DNA of 64,000 nt, taken from positions 1,272,501 to 1,336,500 of the forward strand of contig NZ_JARUBO010000005.1 of assembly GCF_029626235.1 (NCBI RefSeq). Reading direction: 5' to 3'. Shown piece by piece: positions 33,271 to 41,829 of the stretch. The notes under the pieces were generated by a model that searched no databases, was not told the origin of the DNA, and saw nothing but the letters and a program-made list of their open reading frames with translations. Origin of the DNA: Micromonospora sp. WMMD1120. Lineage in GTDB: Bacteria; Actinomycetota; Actinomycetes; Mycobacteriales; Micromonosporaceae. The first letter of the stretch is position 1. Each line of letters begins with the position of its first letter. The position numbers and the translations under genes were made by a program.

Positions 33271-33995
33271 CAGTGACTCACCTCCGCCGAGCCGACGCCG
33301 AGCAGCGACTTGGTCAGCGCCGTCTCCAACAGCAGCTCACCGGCATCGCCGGTCCAGGCCACCTTGCCGGCGGAGAGCACCACGGCGTCGCGGGCCAGCC
33401 GCCGCACCACTGCCAGGTTCTGCTCGACGAGCAGCACCGGCACCGACTCCGCGACCCGTTCCACCACCTCGGCCACCTCGGTCACCACCTTCGGCGCCAA
33501 TCCCTTGGTCGGCTCGTCGACGAGCAGCAGCCGGTTGTCGTTCAGCAGCACCCGACCGATCGCGAGCATCTGCTGCTGACCGCCGGAGAGCGAGCCGGCC
33601 CGTTGCCGTCCGCGCCGGTCCAGCTCGGGAAAGAGCGCGAAGACCTTGTCGTACGCCGGGGCGCTGCCCCGCCGTTCGGCGAGCCGCAGGTTCTCGGCGA
33701 CGGTGAGGCCGGCGAACACGCACCGGTCCTCGGGTACGTAGCCGAGCCCGTCACGGACCAGCCGGTGGGTGGGCCGGGCCAGCAGGCTCTGCGCGCCCAT
33801 CCGGATGGTGCCGCGGACCTCTCCGGCGGGCGGGGTAAGGCCGACGATCGCGCGCAGCGTGGTGCTCTTGCCGACGCCGTTGCGCCCGAGCAGGACCGTC
33901 ACGCCGGTCGGGGCGACAGTGAAGGACACCCCCTGGAGGATGTGCAGCCCGGCGATCCGGACCGACAGGTCCTCCACCGTGAGAATGGGTTCCAT
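33270..33995 (-). CDS. livF: branched-chain amino acid/amide ABC transporter ATPase LivF
   Basis: The protein has 241 residues. Walker A is GRNGVGKST, the signature is SLSGGQQQMLAIGRVLL and Walker B is LLLVDEPTKGLAP, with QNL as the switch histidine region variant typical of LivF. ATG 33995 overlaps the livG stop (TGATG). It works as a heterodimer with LivG at the inner membrane face. Confidence 0.92.
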   Translation of the reverse strand: MEPILTVEDLSVRIAGLHILQGVSFTVAPTGVTVLLGRNGVGKSTTLRAIVGLTPPAGEVRGTIRMGAQSLLARPTHRLVRDGLGYVPEDRCVFAGLTVAENLRLAERRGSAPAYDKVFALFPELDRRGRQRAGSLSGGQQQMLAIGRVLLNDNRLLLVDEPTKGLAPKVVTEVAEVVERVAESVPVLLVEQNLAVVRRLARDAVVLSAGKVAWTGDAGELLLETALTKSLLGVGSAEVSH

Positions 33996-34738
33996 CAGAG
34001 CGATTCCCCCAGGTACGCCTCTTGCACCGTCGGATTGGCCATCACCGTCTCCGGGGTGTCGCAGGCCAGCAGCGCGCCGTGGTGCATGACGGCGATCCGG
34101 TCGGCCAGCTCCAGGATGACGTCCATGTGGTGTTCGACCATCAGCACCGACCGGCCGCTGTCGCCGGTCAACGACCTGATGACGGCCACCAGCTCCGGTA
34201 CGTCCTCGGCGCTGACCCCGGCCATCGGCTCGTCCAGCAGCATCACCCGTGGTTCGCCGGCGAGTAGCAGCGCGATCTCCAGCTTGCGCTTCTCGCCGTG
34301 GGCGAGGGTGCCGGCGAGCGCCGTACCCCGGTGGGCGAGGCCGACCCGGTCGAGCGCCGCGTCGGCGGCGGCGGCGACCCCGCGGTCGGCCGCCGCCCGT
34401 CGCCACAGCGCCATCGAGCCCCCGCGGTGCGCCTGCACGGCGAGCCGGACGTTCTCCCGCACGCTGAGCGAGCCGAAGACCGAGGACGCCTGGAAGGTAC
34501 GGCCCAGTCCGAGGCGGGCCCGCCGGTGCGGCGGGAACGCCCCGATGTCCTGCCCGTCCAGGGTGATCCGGCCCTCCGTGGCCCGGCGCAGGCCGGTGAT
34601 CAGGTTGAACAGTGAGGTCTTGCCGGCGCCGTTCGGCCCGATCACGCCCAGGAACTCCCCGGGCGCCAGGTCGAGGTAGACGCTGTCGACGATGGCGACC
34701 TCACCGATCCGCCAGGTCAGACCGCGGGTGGCGAGCAT
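33995..34738 (-). CDS. livG: branched-chain amino acid/amide ABC transporter ATPase LivG
   Basis: The protein has 247 residues. Walker A is GPNGAGKTSLFNLITG, LGRTFQ is the Q-loop, and Walker B is VMLLDEPMAGVS with EHHMD as switch. The usual LSGGQ is LAHGEKRKLEIALLL, the LivG variant. ATG 34738 lies 3 bases after the livK stop. It is slightly shorter than the common 255-residue form. Confidence 0.92.
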   Translation of the reverse strand: MLATRGLTWRIGEVAIVDSVYLDLAPGEFLGVIGPNGAGKTSLFNLITGLRRATEGRITLDGQDIGAFPPHRRARLGLGRTFQASSVFGSLSVRENVRLAVQAHRGGSMALWRRAAADRGVAAAADAALDRVGLAHRGTALAGTLAHGEKRKLEIALLLAGEPRVMLLDEPMAGVSAEDVPELVAVIRSLTGDSGRSVLMVEHHMDVILELADRIAVMHHGALLACDTPETVMANPTVQEAYLGESL

Positions 34739-34741
34739 GTC

Positions 34742-35941
34742 TCAGCCCTTCATGGCCACGGCCGGTGGCGCGGTCTCGTCGCCGGTGAGGCTCTTCTGCG
34801 CGGTGGCCGTGAAGTCGGTGCCGCTGCCGGTCAGCTTGGCCTGGAACATCGGCTGGAGCAGCGCGTGGTCGGCGGCGCGGATGGTCATCTTGCCCTTGAC
34901 CCCGTCGAAGCTCCAGTCCTCCAGCGCGGTGACCATCTTGTCGACGTCGTCGCCGCCCTCCTGCACGGCCCGCACCACCATCTGGGCGGCGGCGAAGCCG
35001 TCCGGGTGGAACAGGTCGATGGTGTTCACCTTGGCCTTGAGCGCCTTGCTGGCCTCGGTGTCGCTGGCGCCGTCGAAGTAGTGCGACAGGAAGGAGATCT
35101 TCGCGCCGGCGGCGCCGAAGGTCGGCCAGGACGCCCGGATGTCCAGACCGGTGACGACGGTGGTGGAGGACAGCACGCCCTGCTGGTCGAGGGTCTGCCA
35201 CATGGCCGGGGCGGTGGTGCCGGCCCAGGCGACGAAGAGCAGGTCCGGCTTGGCGGCCTTGATCTGGCTGGCGAACGGGGTGAACTCGGTGGCGCTGGCC
35301 GGAGCCCGGACGCTGCTCACGGTGGCCCCCGCGCCGCCGATGACGGTCTTGACGGCCGCCTCGTTGGCGTCGCCGAACGCGCCGTCCTGGGCGAAGACCA
35401 CCACCTTCTTGCCGGTCGGGTCGCCGATGAACGACTTGGCGGTCACCACGTCCTGGTACGACTGCCGGCCGGAACGGAAGGTGTACTTGTTCGCGCCGGT
35501 CACCGCGTCGGTCGCGGCCGGCCCGGAGATGAAGAGCACCTTGTTCTGCGCCGCGATCGGCGCGACCTGGAGCGCCACCCCGGAGGCGGTGGAGCCGGCG
35601 ATGATCTTCGTGCCCTTACCGATCAGGTCCTTCGCCGCGGAGACCGCCTTGGCCGGATCGCCCGCGTCGTCGACCTCGGTCACCTCGATCGTCCGGTCAC
35701 CGACCTTGCCGGTGCCCTTGGTGGCGAAGTCCAGCCCCGCCCTGAACCCCTCGATGTACTGCTTTCCGTAACTGGCCAGGGCACCCGACTGGGAGTACAC
35801 CAGGCCGACCTTGACCGGCGCGGCGCTGTCGCCGCCGCCGGTGGCGGTGTCCTGCGGGCTGCCACAGGCCGTGGCGGCCAACGCCGCGGCCATCATCGTG
35901 GCGGCGGAGAGGAACACCCGCCGCGTCGTCCGGACCGTCAT
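34742..35941 (-). CDS. livK: substrate-binding lipoprotein of the LivKGFHM importer
   Basis: The protein has 399 residues. A lipoprotein signal ends in LAATAC with C26 as the lipidated residue. The periplasmic-binding-protein type I fold follows: VKVGLVYSQSGALASYGKQYIEGFRAGLDFA, DDAGDPAKAVSAAKDLI, FVAWAGTTAPAMWQTL and TIDLFHPDGFAAAQMVV. The ligand could be branched-chain amino acids, urea, amides or aromatic compounds. ATG 35941 starts the five-gene operon, whose promoter must lie in the upstream 800-base gap. Confidence 0.92.
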   Translation of the reverse strand: MTVRTTRRVFLSAATMMAAALAATACGSPQDTATGGGDSAAPVKVGLVYSQSGALASYGKQYIEGFRAGLDFATKGTGKVGDRTIEVTEVDDAGDPAKAVSAAKDLIGKGTKIIAGSTASGVALQVAPIAAQNKVLFISGPAATDAVTGANKYTFRSGRQSYQDVVTAKSFIGDPTGKKVVVFAQDGAFGDANEAAVKTVIGGAGATVSSVRAPASATEFTPFASQIKAAKPDLLFVAWAGTTAPAMWQTLDQQGVLSSTTVVTGLDIRASWPTFGAAGAKISFLSHYFDGASDTEASKALKAKVNTIDLFHPDGFAAAQMVVRAVQEGGDDVDKMVTALEDWSFDGVKGKMTIRAADHALLQPMFQAKLTGSGTDFTATAQKSLTGDETAPPAVAMKG

Positions 35942-36001
35942 TGCGACTCCACATGAGGACTCGGAGGGAGAGAAACTTCTTCGTGACGGCCCACGGTAGA
36001 A

Positions 36002-36011
36002 GTGACGTCAC
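36002..36011. promoter_or_regulatory. GTGACGTCAC palindrome upstream of livK
   Basis: A perfect 10-bp palindrome lies 61 bases upstream of the livK start, a reasonable position for an operator. The cognate regulator is unknown and chance occurrence is possible. Confidence 0.3.
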
Positions 36012-36179
36012 CCACGAGCTATGTGGCGGAAACACACAAGTAACAGGAACGAGGTGGCCCGGGGTTACAACGGACCGCGTTCTCACCCGAGGGCCCTCGC
36101 TCCCGATGGCCCAAACCCCCACGGACCAGGGTGCCCGTGTGTCGCCCCGCGCCATTCGCCCGGTTGGTCCAACCGCTGA

Positions 36180-36358
36180 GCCCTTGCTAGACCGCAGGAT
36201 CGTGCGCGGATCCGGCGGCAACGCGAGGAAGATCAAGCCCGGGAGCGATTTCGGTTCGGGGTGCTGGCCGCCGAGACGCCTTACCGAGCTTCCAGCTGCG
36301 GTACACCTCTCTGTCGGAGATCGAAGCGGGCGGCGGCTCTTTCTACTTCTTCCGCTAG
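36180..36358 (+). pseudogene. possible C-terminal remnant of a frameshifted gene
   Basis: One frame reads RARIRRQREEDQARERFRFG and continues VLAAETPYR (to about 36286). An adjacent frame then reads SFQLRYTSLSEIEAGGGSFY followed by FFR and a TAG at 36356-36358. Both halves look like genuine protein sequence, and joining them needs one frameshift. No start codon or upstream part survives. The parent family is not identified. Confidence 0.35.
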
Positions 36359-36724
36359 AGACGACCCTGATCGGCACGAGGGCACCGACACTGCCACTTC
36401 GACGCCGGAGCAGCTACGTCGCGATGGCGCGCCCAGCAGCATCGCCCCGCCGGGTTGGCATCCTCGATGCCCGGGCAACCAAGATTGCCGCCATATCCCT
36501 GATGTTGTTGCCTTCCCTCCATCTCACACCCGCAAGGTCCTGCTCGATCCTCGATGTAGTGGTCTCGGATGGCCGTAAAGCCACTACTTCCTGGATCGAG
36601 TGCGATCTCCGAACCGCAACGCGTGATCCCCGTCAGTGGCATGCCCTTGACGTGCCGCTGGCCCGCCGTCCGGGTGGCGGACGACGGGCCAGCGTGTGGG
36701 CCGGGCGTGATCGGCCCGGTGGTC

Positions 36725-36750
36725 GGCGCGGAGCGGATCGGCCCCGCGCC
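36725..36750 (-). terminator. possible hairpin after the phosphodiesterase gene
   Basis: GGCGCGG (36725-36731) pairs with CCGCGCC (36744-36750), 15 bases past the stop codon on the minus strand. The stem is short. Confidence 0.35.
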
Positions 36751-36765
36751 GAGGTTCGCGGTTGG

Positions 36766-37878
36766 TCAGCGGCCGGCGCGCGCGGCGACGGCGGTGTCCG
36801 GGTGGTCGCTGAAGACGCCGTCCAGGCCCAGGCCGAGGAAGAGTTCGTACTCGGCGGTGATGTCGCCGCGCGCGTTCGGGTCGGTGCCGATCCGGAGGCC
36901 CGCCGGGAGGAACTGGTTCTCGGCCCGGAACGTCCAGGAGTGCACGAGCAGCCGCTCGCGGTGCGCGTCCCGGACCACGTTCGTCGGGGCGAGCAGGTTG
37001 CCGGCGGCGTCGCGCGGCACGATCAGGTTCTTGTTCGCCCCGATCCCGTCGGCGTACCCGGCGATCCACTTCAGCCCTGCCGGCGTGGCGAGGTCCTGGT
37101 AGCTGCGGGGGTCCCCGGCGGCGGTGAAGTCGTACGGACGACCGGTGGCGTCGAGCAGTTGGATCAGCTTGACGTCGGTCAGCCGGCTCAACCGGCGCAG
37201 GTTGGCCGTCTCGAAGGACTGGATGAAGACCGGCGCGTTCTTCCGGTCCAGCTTGTTCTGCCGCAGCACGGCGAGCAGCGGCGCCTCCAACGGCAGGCCG
37301 ATCGAGGCGAAGTAGCTGGGGTGCTTGGTCTCCGGGTAGATGCCGATGGTCCGGCCCCGTGCCCGCCCCTCGGTCCGGGCCAGGTCGATGACCTCCTGGA
37401 GGGTGGGCACCTCGAAACGGCCGTCGAAGGCGGTGTTCGCCACCCGTACCTGCGGCAGGCGCTCCTTGGCCCGCAGGGTCTTCAGCTCGGCGAGGGTGAA
37501 GTCCTCGGTGAACCATCCGGTCACCGCGACGCCGTCGATGGTCTTCGTCGCCTTGCGGGCCGCGAACTCCGGGCGGCCCGACACGTCGGTGGTGCCGGAG
37601 ATCTCGTTCTCGTGCCGGGCGACGAGGACGCCGTCGGCGGTGGAGACCAGGTCCGGCTCGACGTAGTCGGCACCCATCCGGATCGCCAGCCGGTACGCCT
37701 CGAGCGTGTGCTCGGGTCGGTAGCCGCTGGCGCCCCGGTGACCGATAACGATGGGTCGGTCGGCGGCCCGTGCACGGTCCGCGTCGTGGGCCGGCTCGGC
37801 GGCGGCCATTGTCGGCACGACCACGGCGGCGGCGAGCAGCGCGCCGGCCACGCCGAGGGTCGAGAGGGTACGTCGCAA
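36766..37878 (-). CDS. secreted glycerophosphodiester phosphodiesterase
   Basis: The protein has 370 residues of GDPD family, hydrolysing glycerophosphodiesters to glycerol 3-phosphate and an alcohol. The start is TTG 37878, supported by AGGAG six bases upstream and by the signal peptide that begins there (RRTLSTLGVAGALLAAAVVV, cut near AAAEPA). Active-site landmarks are GHRGASGYRPEHT (H47, R48, E56), VEPD (E74, D76) and H89. YPETKHP and the C-terminal DGVFSDHPD also fit. It is secreted, divergent from the potassium transporter gene. Confidence 0.92.
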   Translation of the reverse strand: MRRTLSTLGVAGALLAAAVVVPTMAAAEPAHDADRARAADRPIVIGHRGASGYRPEHTLEAYRLAIRMGADYVEPDLVSTADGVLVARHENEISGTTDVSGRPEFAARKATKTIDGVAVTGWFTEDFTLAELKTLRAKERLPQVRVANTAFDGRFEVPTLQEVIDLARTEGRARGRTIGIYPETKHPSYFASIGLPLEAPLLAVLRQNKLDRKNAPVFIQSFETANLRRLSRLTDVKLIQLLDATGRPYDFTAAGDPRSYQDLATPAGLKWIAGYADGIGANKNLIVPRDAAGNLLAPTNVVRDAHRERLLVHSWTFRAENQFLPAGLRIGTDPNARGDITAEYELFLGLGLDGVFSDHPDTAVAARAGR

Positions 37879-38017
37879 CGCCGTCTCCTGTCGTCGGTGA
37901 TCCGGGTAAGCAGACCGTCCGTTCCTGGCCAGGAGTTGGTCGATGGCTGGCCGGCAGATGAATCTCCGGAATGCCCGTTCCCACTCGGGGGTGGCGGCCG
38001 GTAAGGAAGATTGTCTG

Positions 38018-39352
38018 GTGCGCCGGTTTCTCCGCAATCCCGTGCGGCTGGTGCCGTTCGCCTTCCTGGTGCCGATCCTGCTGGGCGCCGGTCTGCTCAT
38101 GACGCGCTGGTCGACTGTCGAACACCAGCGCCCACCGGTGGTCACCGCGCTCTTCACGGCCACCTCGGCGGTGTCGGTCACCGGGATGGCGATCACCGAC
38201 ACGCCGAACTACTGGTCCGGCTGGGGTCTGTTGGTGATCACCATGCTCACCCAGCTCGGCGGGCTCGGCATCCTCACCGTCGCGGCGCTGGTGATCCTCG
38301 TGGTCTCCAGTCAGTTGGGGCTGCGCAACCGGCTGCTCGTGCAGGCGGAGACGGCGGAGTTCGGCATCGGTGACGTGGGGAGGTTGCTCCGCCGGATCGC
38401 GGTGACCGTCTTCGCCTGCGAGGCGGTGATGACGGCGGTGGTCGCCGGTCGGCTCTGGTGGGGCTACGACTACCCGCCGGGGCGGGCTCTCTGGTCGGGC
38501 CTCTTCCACGCCGTGCAGGCTTTCAACAACGGCGGGTTCGCGCTCTACTCCGACGGCCTGCTGGCGTTCAGCCGCGACCCGTGGGTGTCGCTGCCGCTGG
38601 CGCTCGGCGCGATCGTCGGCGGGCTCGGGTTCCCCGCGCTGTTCGAGGCGGTCCGTGAGTGGCGGGTGCCGGCCCGATGGGCGGTGGCGACCAAGCTGAC
38701 CATCTGGGGCAGCGTGGTGCTGCTGCTCGTCGGTTCCGCCGGCCTGCTCGCCGCCGAGTGGACGAACGCGAGCACCATCGGCCGGTACGACGTACCCGGA
38801 AAGATTCTCGCGTCGTTCACCCAGATCGCGTTGAGCCGGACCGGTGGCTTCAGCGTGTTGGACGTCGCCGCCCTGCAGGAGGAGAGCTATCCCCTGCTGA
38901 TCGTGCTGATGTTCATCGGCGGGGGCAGCGCCAGCACGGCCGGCGGCATCAAGGTGTCCACGTTCTTCCTGCTGGCGTTCACCATCTGGGCGGAGTTGCG
39001 GGGCGAGCCGGACGTGACGGTCGGGCACCGCCGGGTGGCCACCGCCAGTCAGCGGCAGGCGGTCACCGTGGCGCTGCTCAGCGTCGCGTTGGTGACGGCC
39101 GGGACGATGACGCTGCTGCTCTTCACCGAGGGCGTCCGCTTCGTCGCGGCCCTGTTCGAGGTCACCTCGGCGTTCAGCACCACCGGCCTGAGCATTGGCC
39201 TGGCCGCCGAGCTGCCGGCCGGCGGACAACTGGCCCTCACCCTGCTGATGTTCATCGGCCGGGTGGGGACGCTCACCCTCGGGTCGGCGATCGCCCTCAA
39301 CACCCGTCGCCGGCTCTACCGCTATCCGCGGGAACAACCAATCGTCGGCTAG
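38018..39352 (+). CDS. trkH: TrkH/KtrB-type potassium uptake channel subunit
   Basis: The protein has 444 residues. Four pore-loop repeats with selectivity-filter-like motifs are visible: SAVSVTGMA, AFNNGGFAL, LSRTGGFSVLD and AFSTTGLSI. GGGSASTAGGIKVSTF is the TrkH signature. GTG 38018 is preferred over ATG 37943 because AAGGA lies at 38003-38007 and the first membrane segment begins right after. Short for TrkH, it fits the KtrB subtype. The regulatory NAD-binding subunit follows 16 bases later. Confidence 0.92.
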   Translation: MRRFLRNPVRLVPFAFLVPILLGAGLLMTRWSTVEHQRPPVVTALFTATSAVSVTGMAITDTPNYWSGWGLLVITMLTQLGGLGILTVAALVILVVSSQLGLRNRLLVQAETAEFGIGDVGRLLRRIAVTVFACEAVMTAVVAGRLWWGYDYPPGRALWSGLFHAVQAFNNGGFALYSDGLLAFSRDPWVSLPLALGAIVGGLGFPALFEAVREWRVPARWAVATKLTIWGSVVLLLVGSAGLLAAEWTNASTIGRYDVPGKILASFTQIALSRTGGFSVLDVAALQEESYPLLIVLMFIGGGSASTAGGIKVSTFFLLAFTIWAELRGEPDVTVGHRRVATASQRQAVTVALLSVALVTAGTMTLLLFTEGVRFVAALFEVTSAFSTTGLSIGLAAELPAGGQLALTLLMFIGRVGTLTLGSAIALNTRRRLYRYPREQPIVG

Positions 39353-39368
39353 GAGCGAGGGGGTCGAA

Positions 39369-40037
39369 GTGTCTGCTGGACGTGCGGACAGTCGCGGTGT
39401 GGTGGTGATCGGGCTGGGTCGCTTCGGGTGTCACCTGGCCGGTTCGCTCAGCCGGATGAACCGGGAGGTGTTGGCCATCGACCGCAACCCGGCGCAGGTG
39501 CAGCGCTGGTCGGCGCAGCTGGACCGGGTGGTCCAGGCCGACTCGACCGAGGAGGGAGCGTTGCGCCAGTTGGGCATCGCGAGTTTCGGGCGGGCGGTGG
39601 TGGCCATCGGGGCCTCGGTGGAGGCGAGCGTGCTCACCGTGCTGGCGCTCGTCGAGCTGGGCATCCCGCAGATCTGGGCGCGGGCCACCTCGCAGAAGCA
39701 CGCCAAGATCCTGTCGTCGGTGGGCGCGCATCACGTGATCTTCCCGGAGGCGGAGACCGGTGAGCGGGTCGCGCACCTGATCGTCAGCCGGCTGCTCGAT
39801 TTCATCGAGTTCGACGACGACTTCGCCATCGCCACCGTCCGGGTGCCGGACTCCCTGGCCGGGCGTAGCCTGCTCGACCTGCGCCCGGAACAGCGCTTCG
39901 GGGTACGCGTGGTCGGGGCGAAGCTGCCCGGCGAACGCTTCCGGTACGCCGCGGACGACACGGCGCTTCCGCGAGGTGGGATGCTCATCGTCGAGGGCGG
40001 AATCAACCAGGTGCAGCGGTTCGCCGAGATGAATTGA
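39369..40037 (+). CDS. trkA: TrkA/KtrA-type RCK regulatory subunit of potassium uptake
   Basis: The protein has 222 residues. The RCK-N nucleotide-binding domain starts VVVIGLGRFGCHLAGSL (GLGRFG at 15-20, D38 after the second strand). The C-terminal RCK-C domain covers about 140-220. It gates the TrkH-like channel encoded just upstream. GTG 39369 lies behind GAGGGGG. Single-RCK length matches KtrA rather than the double TrkA of proteobacteria. Confidence 0.92.
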   Translation: MSAGRADSRGVVVIGLGRFGCHLAGSLSRMNREVLAIDRNPAQVQRWSAQLDRVVQADSTEEGALRQLGIASFGRAVVAIGASVEASVLTVLALVELGIPQIWARATSQKHAKILSSVGAHHVIFPEAETGERVAHLIVSRLLDFIEFDDDFAIATVRVPDSLAGRSLLDLRPEQRFGVRVVGAKLPGERFRYAADDTALPRGGMLIVEGGINQVQRFAEMN

Positions 40038-40114
40038 CCGTCACCTGCCGCGACCGTGGCCCTTGGCCGCCTGCGCACCCGGGCCGCCGGCGCTACCGGC
40101 GCCCTCGGGAGCCT

Positions 40115-41758
40115 TCACCCTTTTCCCGGACCACCACCCTTGCCCGGCTTCGCGGGGGCCTTGGGCGCCTTGGGAGCCTTGGGCGGCTGTGCCTTCGTCG
40201 CACCACCGGCCGAGCCGCCGCGTACCGTCGTCGTCTTCTTCGGTGGGGCCTTCACAGTGGTGGCCGCCTTGCTCGGCGCGACCACGGCCGGCACGCTGCC
40301 AGCCACCCCGGACACGCGTACGCCGCAGGTGGTGTCGCCGATCCGGAACTCGACAGGCAGCGGATTGGTGCCGCTGTACTTCCCGGTGAGGGTGAGCTTC
40401 TCCGCCGCGCCGGGCGCGAGGGTGGCACGCTGCGCCGCCGGCCGGACCAGCACCGTGTTGCCGTGTTGCTGCACCGGCGTCGGCTCCGCCTTCGTGACCG
40501 ACTGCTGGCCGGGGAACGTGAAGCTCATCGTCCAGTCCCGCAGCTCCTGCTTGCCGCTGTTGGTGAGGGTCAGTTCGGCGGCGAAGTCCTTGCCGGTGTC
40601 GCTGCGCAGCGCGTACGCCACCTCACAGGGCACAGTCGTCGGCAGACCCATCCGAGCCTCGGTGGTCGGCCGGTCGCCGCCGCTGGCCGGGCTGCGGGAG
40701 GTGAACCCCCACATCGCCCCGGTGACCGCGATCAACCCCACGGTCGCCACCCCGGCCTCGATCCGACGGCGACGCCGCTGCTCCCGCCGGGTCCGGTTAC
40801 GGGTCCGCGAGTACGGCAACGCGTCGGTCGCCGCGGACCAGGGCAGGATCGTGGTGCCCGCGGTGGCCAACGCGGCCGGGTCCAGTGGTCCGGCAGCCGG
40901 CGAGACCGGCACCGCCGCCAGCATGCCGGCCGCCTCGGCGAGGGTCCGGGCCAGCTCGGCGGTCGGCGGGCGGTCGGCGGGCCGCTTGGCCAGGCAACGT
41001 CCGACCAACTCGGTCACCTCGCCCGGCAGGTCCGGCACCGAGGGCATCGGGTCCGGGTCGGTGTACATGTGCGCCCGCAGCATCTGCGTGGTCGTGGTGG
41101 CCTGCCACGGCAGCCGGCCGGTGAGCATCCGGTAGAGCAGCAGCCCCACCGCGTACACGTCGGTGGCCGGGGAGACCTGGCCGTTGTCCAGGCGTTCCGG
41201 GGCGAGGTACGCGGGGGTGCCGAGCAGCGCGCCGTCCGGCCCCTTCTCGCTCTCCCCCACCAGCGCGGAGATTCCGAAGTCGACCACCTTGACGCCGGTC
41301 GAGGTGAGCATCACGTTGCCCGGGGTGACGTCGCGGTGCACCACACCGCGCGCGTGCGCGGTGGCCAGCGCGGAGCTGACCTCGGCGGCGATGGTCACCG
41401 CCTCCCGCCACGGCAGGCGTACCTCCCGGCCCAGCCGGTTGGCCAGCGAGGCGCCGTCGACGAGCTCCATCACCACGTACGGCACGGTGAGGCCGACCTG
41501 CTCGGACTCGCCGTAGTCGTACACGTTGGTGATGTTGGGGTGGCAGAGGCGCGCGGCGGCCTGCGCCTCCACGCGAATCCGGTGCCGGAAGGCCCGGTCG
41601 CTGGCCAGCCGGGAGGCCAGCACCTTCACCGCGACCTGGCGGCCGAGCACCTCGTCGTACCCACGCCAGACCACCGACATGCCGCCCGCGCCGAGCTGCT
41701 CGACGAGCCGGTACCGCTCATCGAGGAGTTGCGCGCTGTTCCGGTCCCCACCGCCCAT
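40115..41758 (-). CDS. membrane Ser/Thr protein kinase with extracellular CBM2-like domain
   Basis: The protein has 547 residues. The PknB-type kinase domain (about 16-275) has LGAGGMSVVWRG, catalytic K45, HRDVTPGN (D143) and DFG (D160). A proline-rich juxtamembrane stretch and a basic cluster precede one membrane segment (335-352). Outside, residues 375-483 match a family 2 carbohydrate-binding module: bracketing cysteines C378 and C478, ELTLTNSG, LRDWTMSFTFPGQQSV, QHGNTVLVRP and TLAPGAAEKLTLTG. A KAPKAPKAPAKPGKGGG tail ends the protein. The usual PASTA sensors are absent. It is convergent with trkA and is transcribed alone. It may sense glycan, but some CBM2-type tryptophans are missing. 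Confidence 0.9.
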   Translation of the reverse strand: MGGGDRNSAQLLDERYRLVEQLGAGGMSVVWRGYDEVLGRQVAVKVLASRLASDRAFRHRIRVEAQAAARLCHPNITNVYDYGESEQVGLTVPYVVMELVDGASLANRLGREVRLPWREAVTIAAEVSSALATAHARGVVHRDVTPGNVMLTSTGVKVVDFGISALVGESEKGPDGALLGTPAYLAPERLDNGQVSPATDVYAVGLLLYRMLTGRLPWQATTTTQMLRAHMYTDPDPMPSVPDLPGEVTELVGRCLAKRPADRPPTAELARTLAEAAGMLAAVPVSPAAGPLDPAALATAGTTILPWSAATDALPYSRTRNRTRREQRRRRRIEAGVATVGLIAVTGAMWGFTSRSPASGGDRPTTEARMGLPTTVPCEVAYALRSDTGKDFAAELTLTNSGKQELRDWTMSFTFPGQQSVTKAEPTPVQQHGNTVLVRPAAQRATLAPGAAEKLTLTGKYSGTNPLPVEFRIGDTTCGVRVSGVAGSVPAVVAPSKAATTVKAPPKKTTTVRGGSAGGATKAQPPKAPKAPKAPAKPGKGGGPGKG

Positions 41759-41829
41759 GGTGGCCGTTGTTGCCCGTCCGGGGACCGCCTACACCTGAAG
41801 GATCGGAATCGGTCAGGAAAGTCACCCGA

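Larger units (their letters stand above)
35942..36765. other. 824-base region without an intact gene; livK promoter side and degraded sequence
   Basis: The part next to livK carries its promoter and a perfect palindrome at 36002-36011. The centre (about 36180-36360) reads as a broken protein-coding remnant. The part from 36400 to 36640 has noticeably lower GC than its surroundings, with no gene I can support. The last 70 bases hold a possible terminator for the phosphodiesterase gene. Confidence 0.55.

Noticed and set aside
36355..36642. A minus-strand frame of 95 codons rich in cysteine
   Set aside because: It has no RBS and no recognisable fold, and it overlaps a region that reads better as a degraded plus-strand gene. 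The cysteines are probably a by-product of the local base composition.
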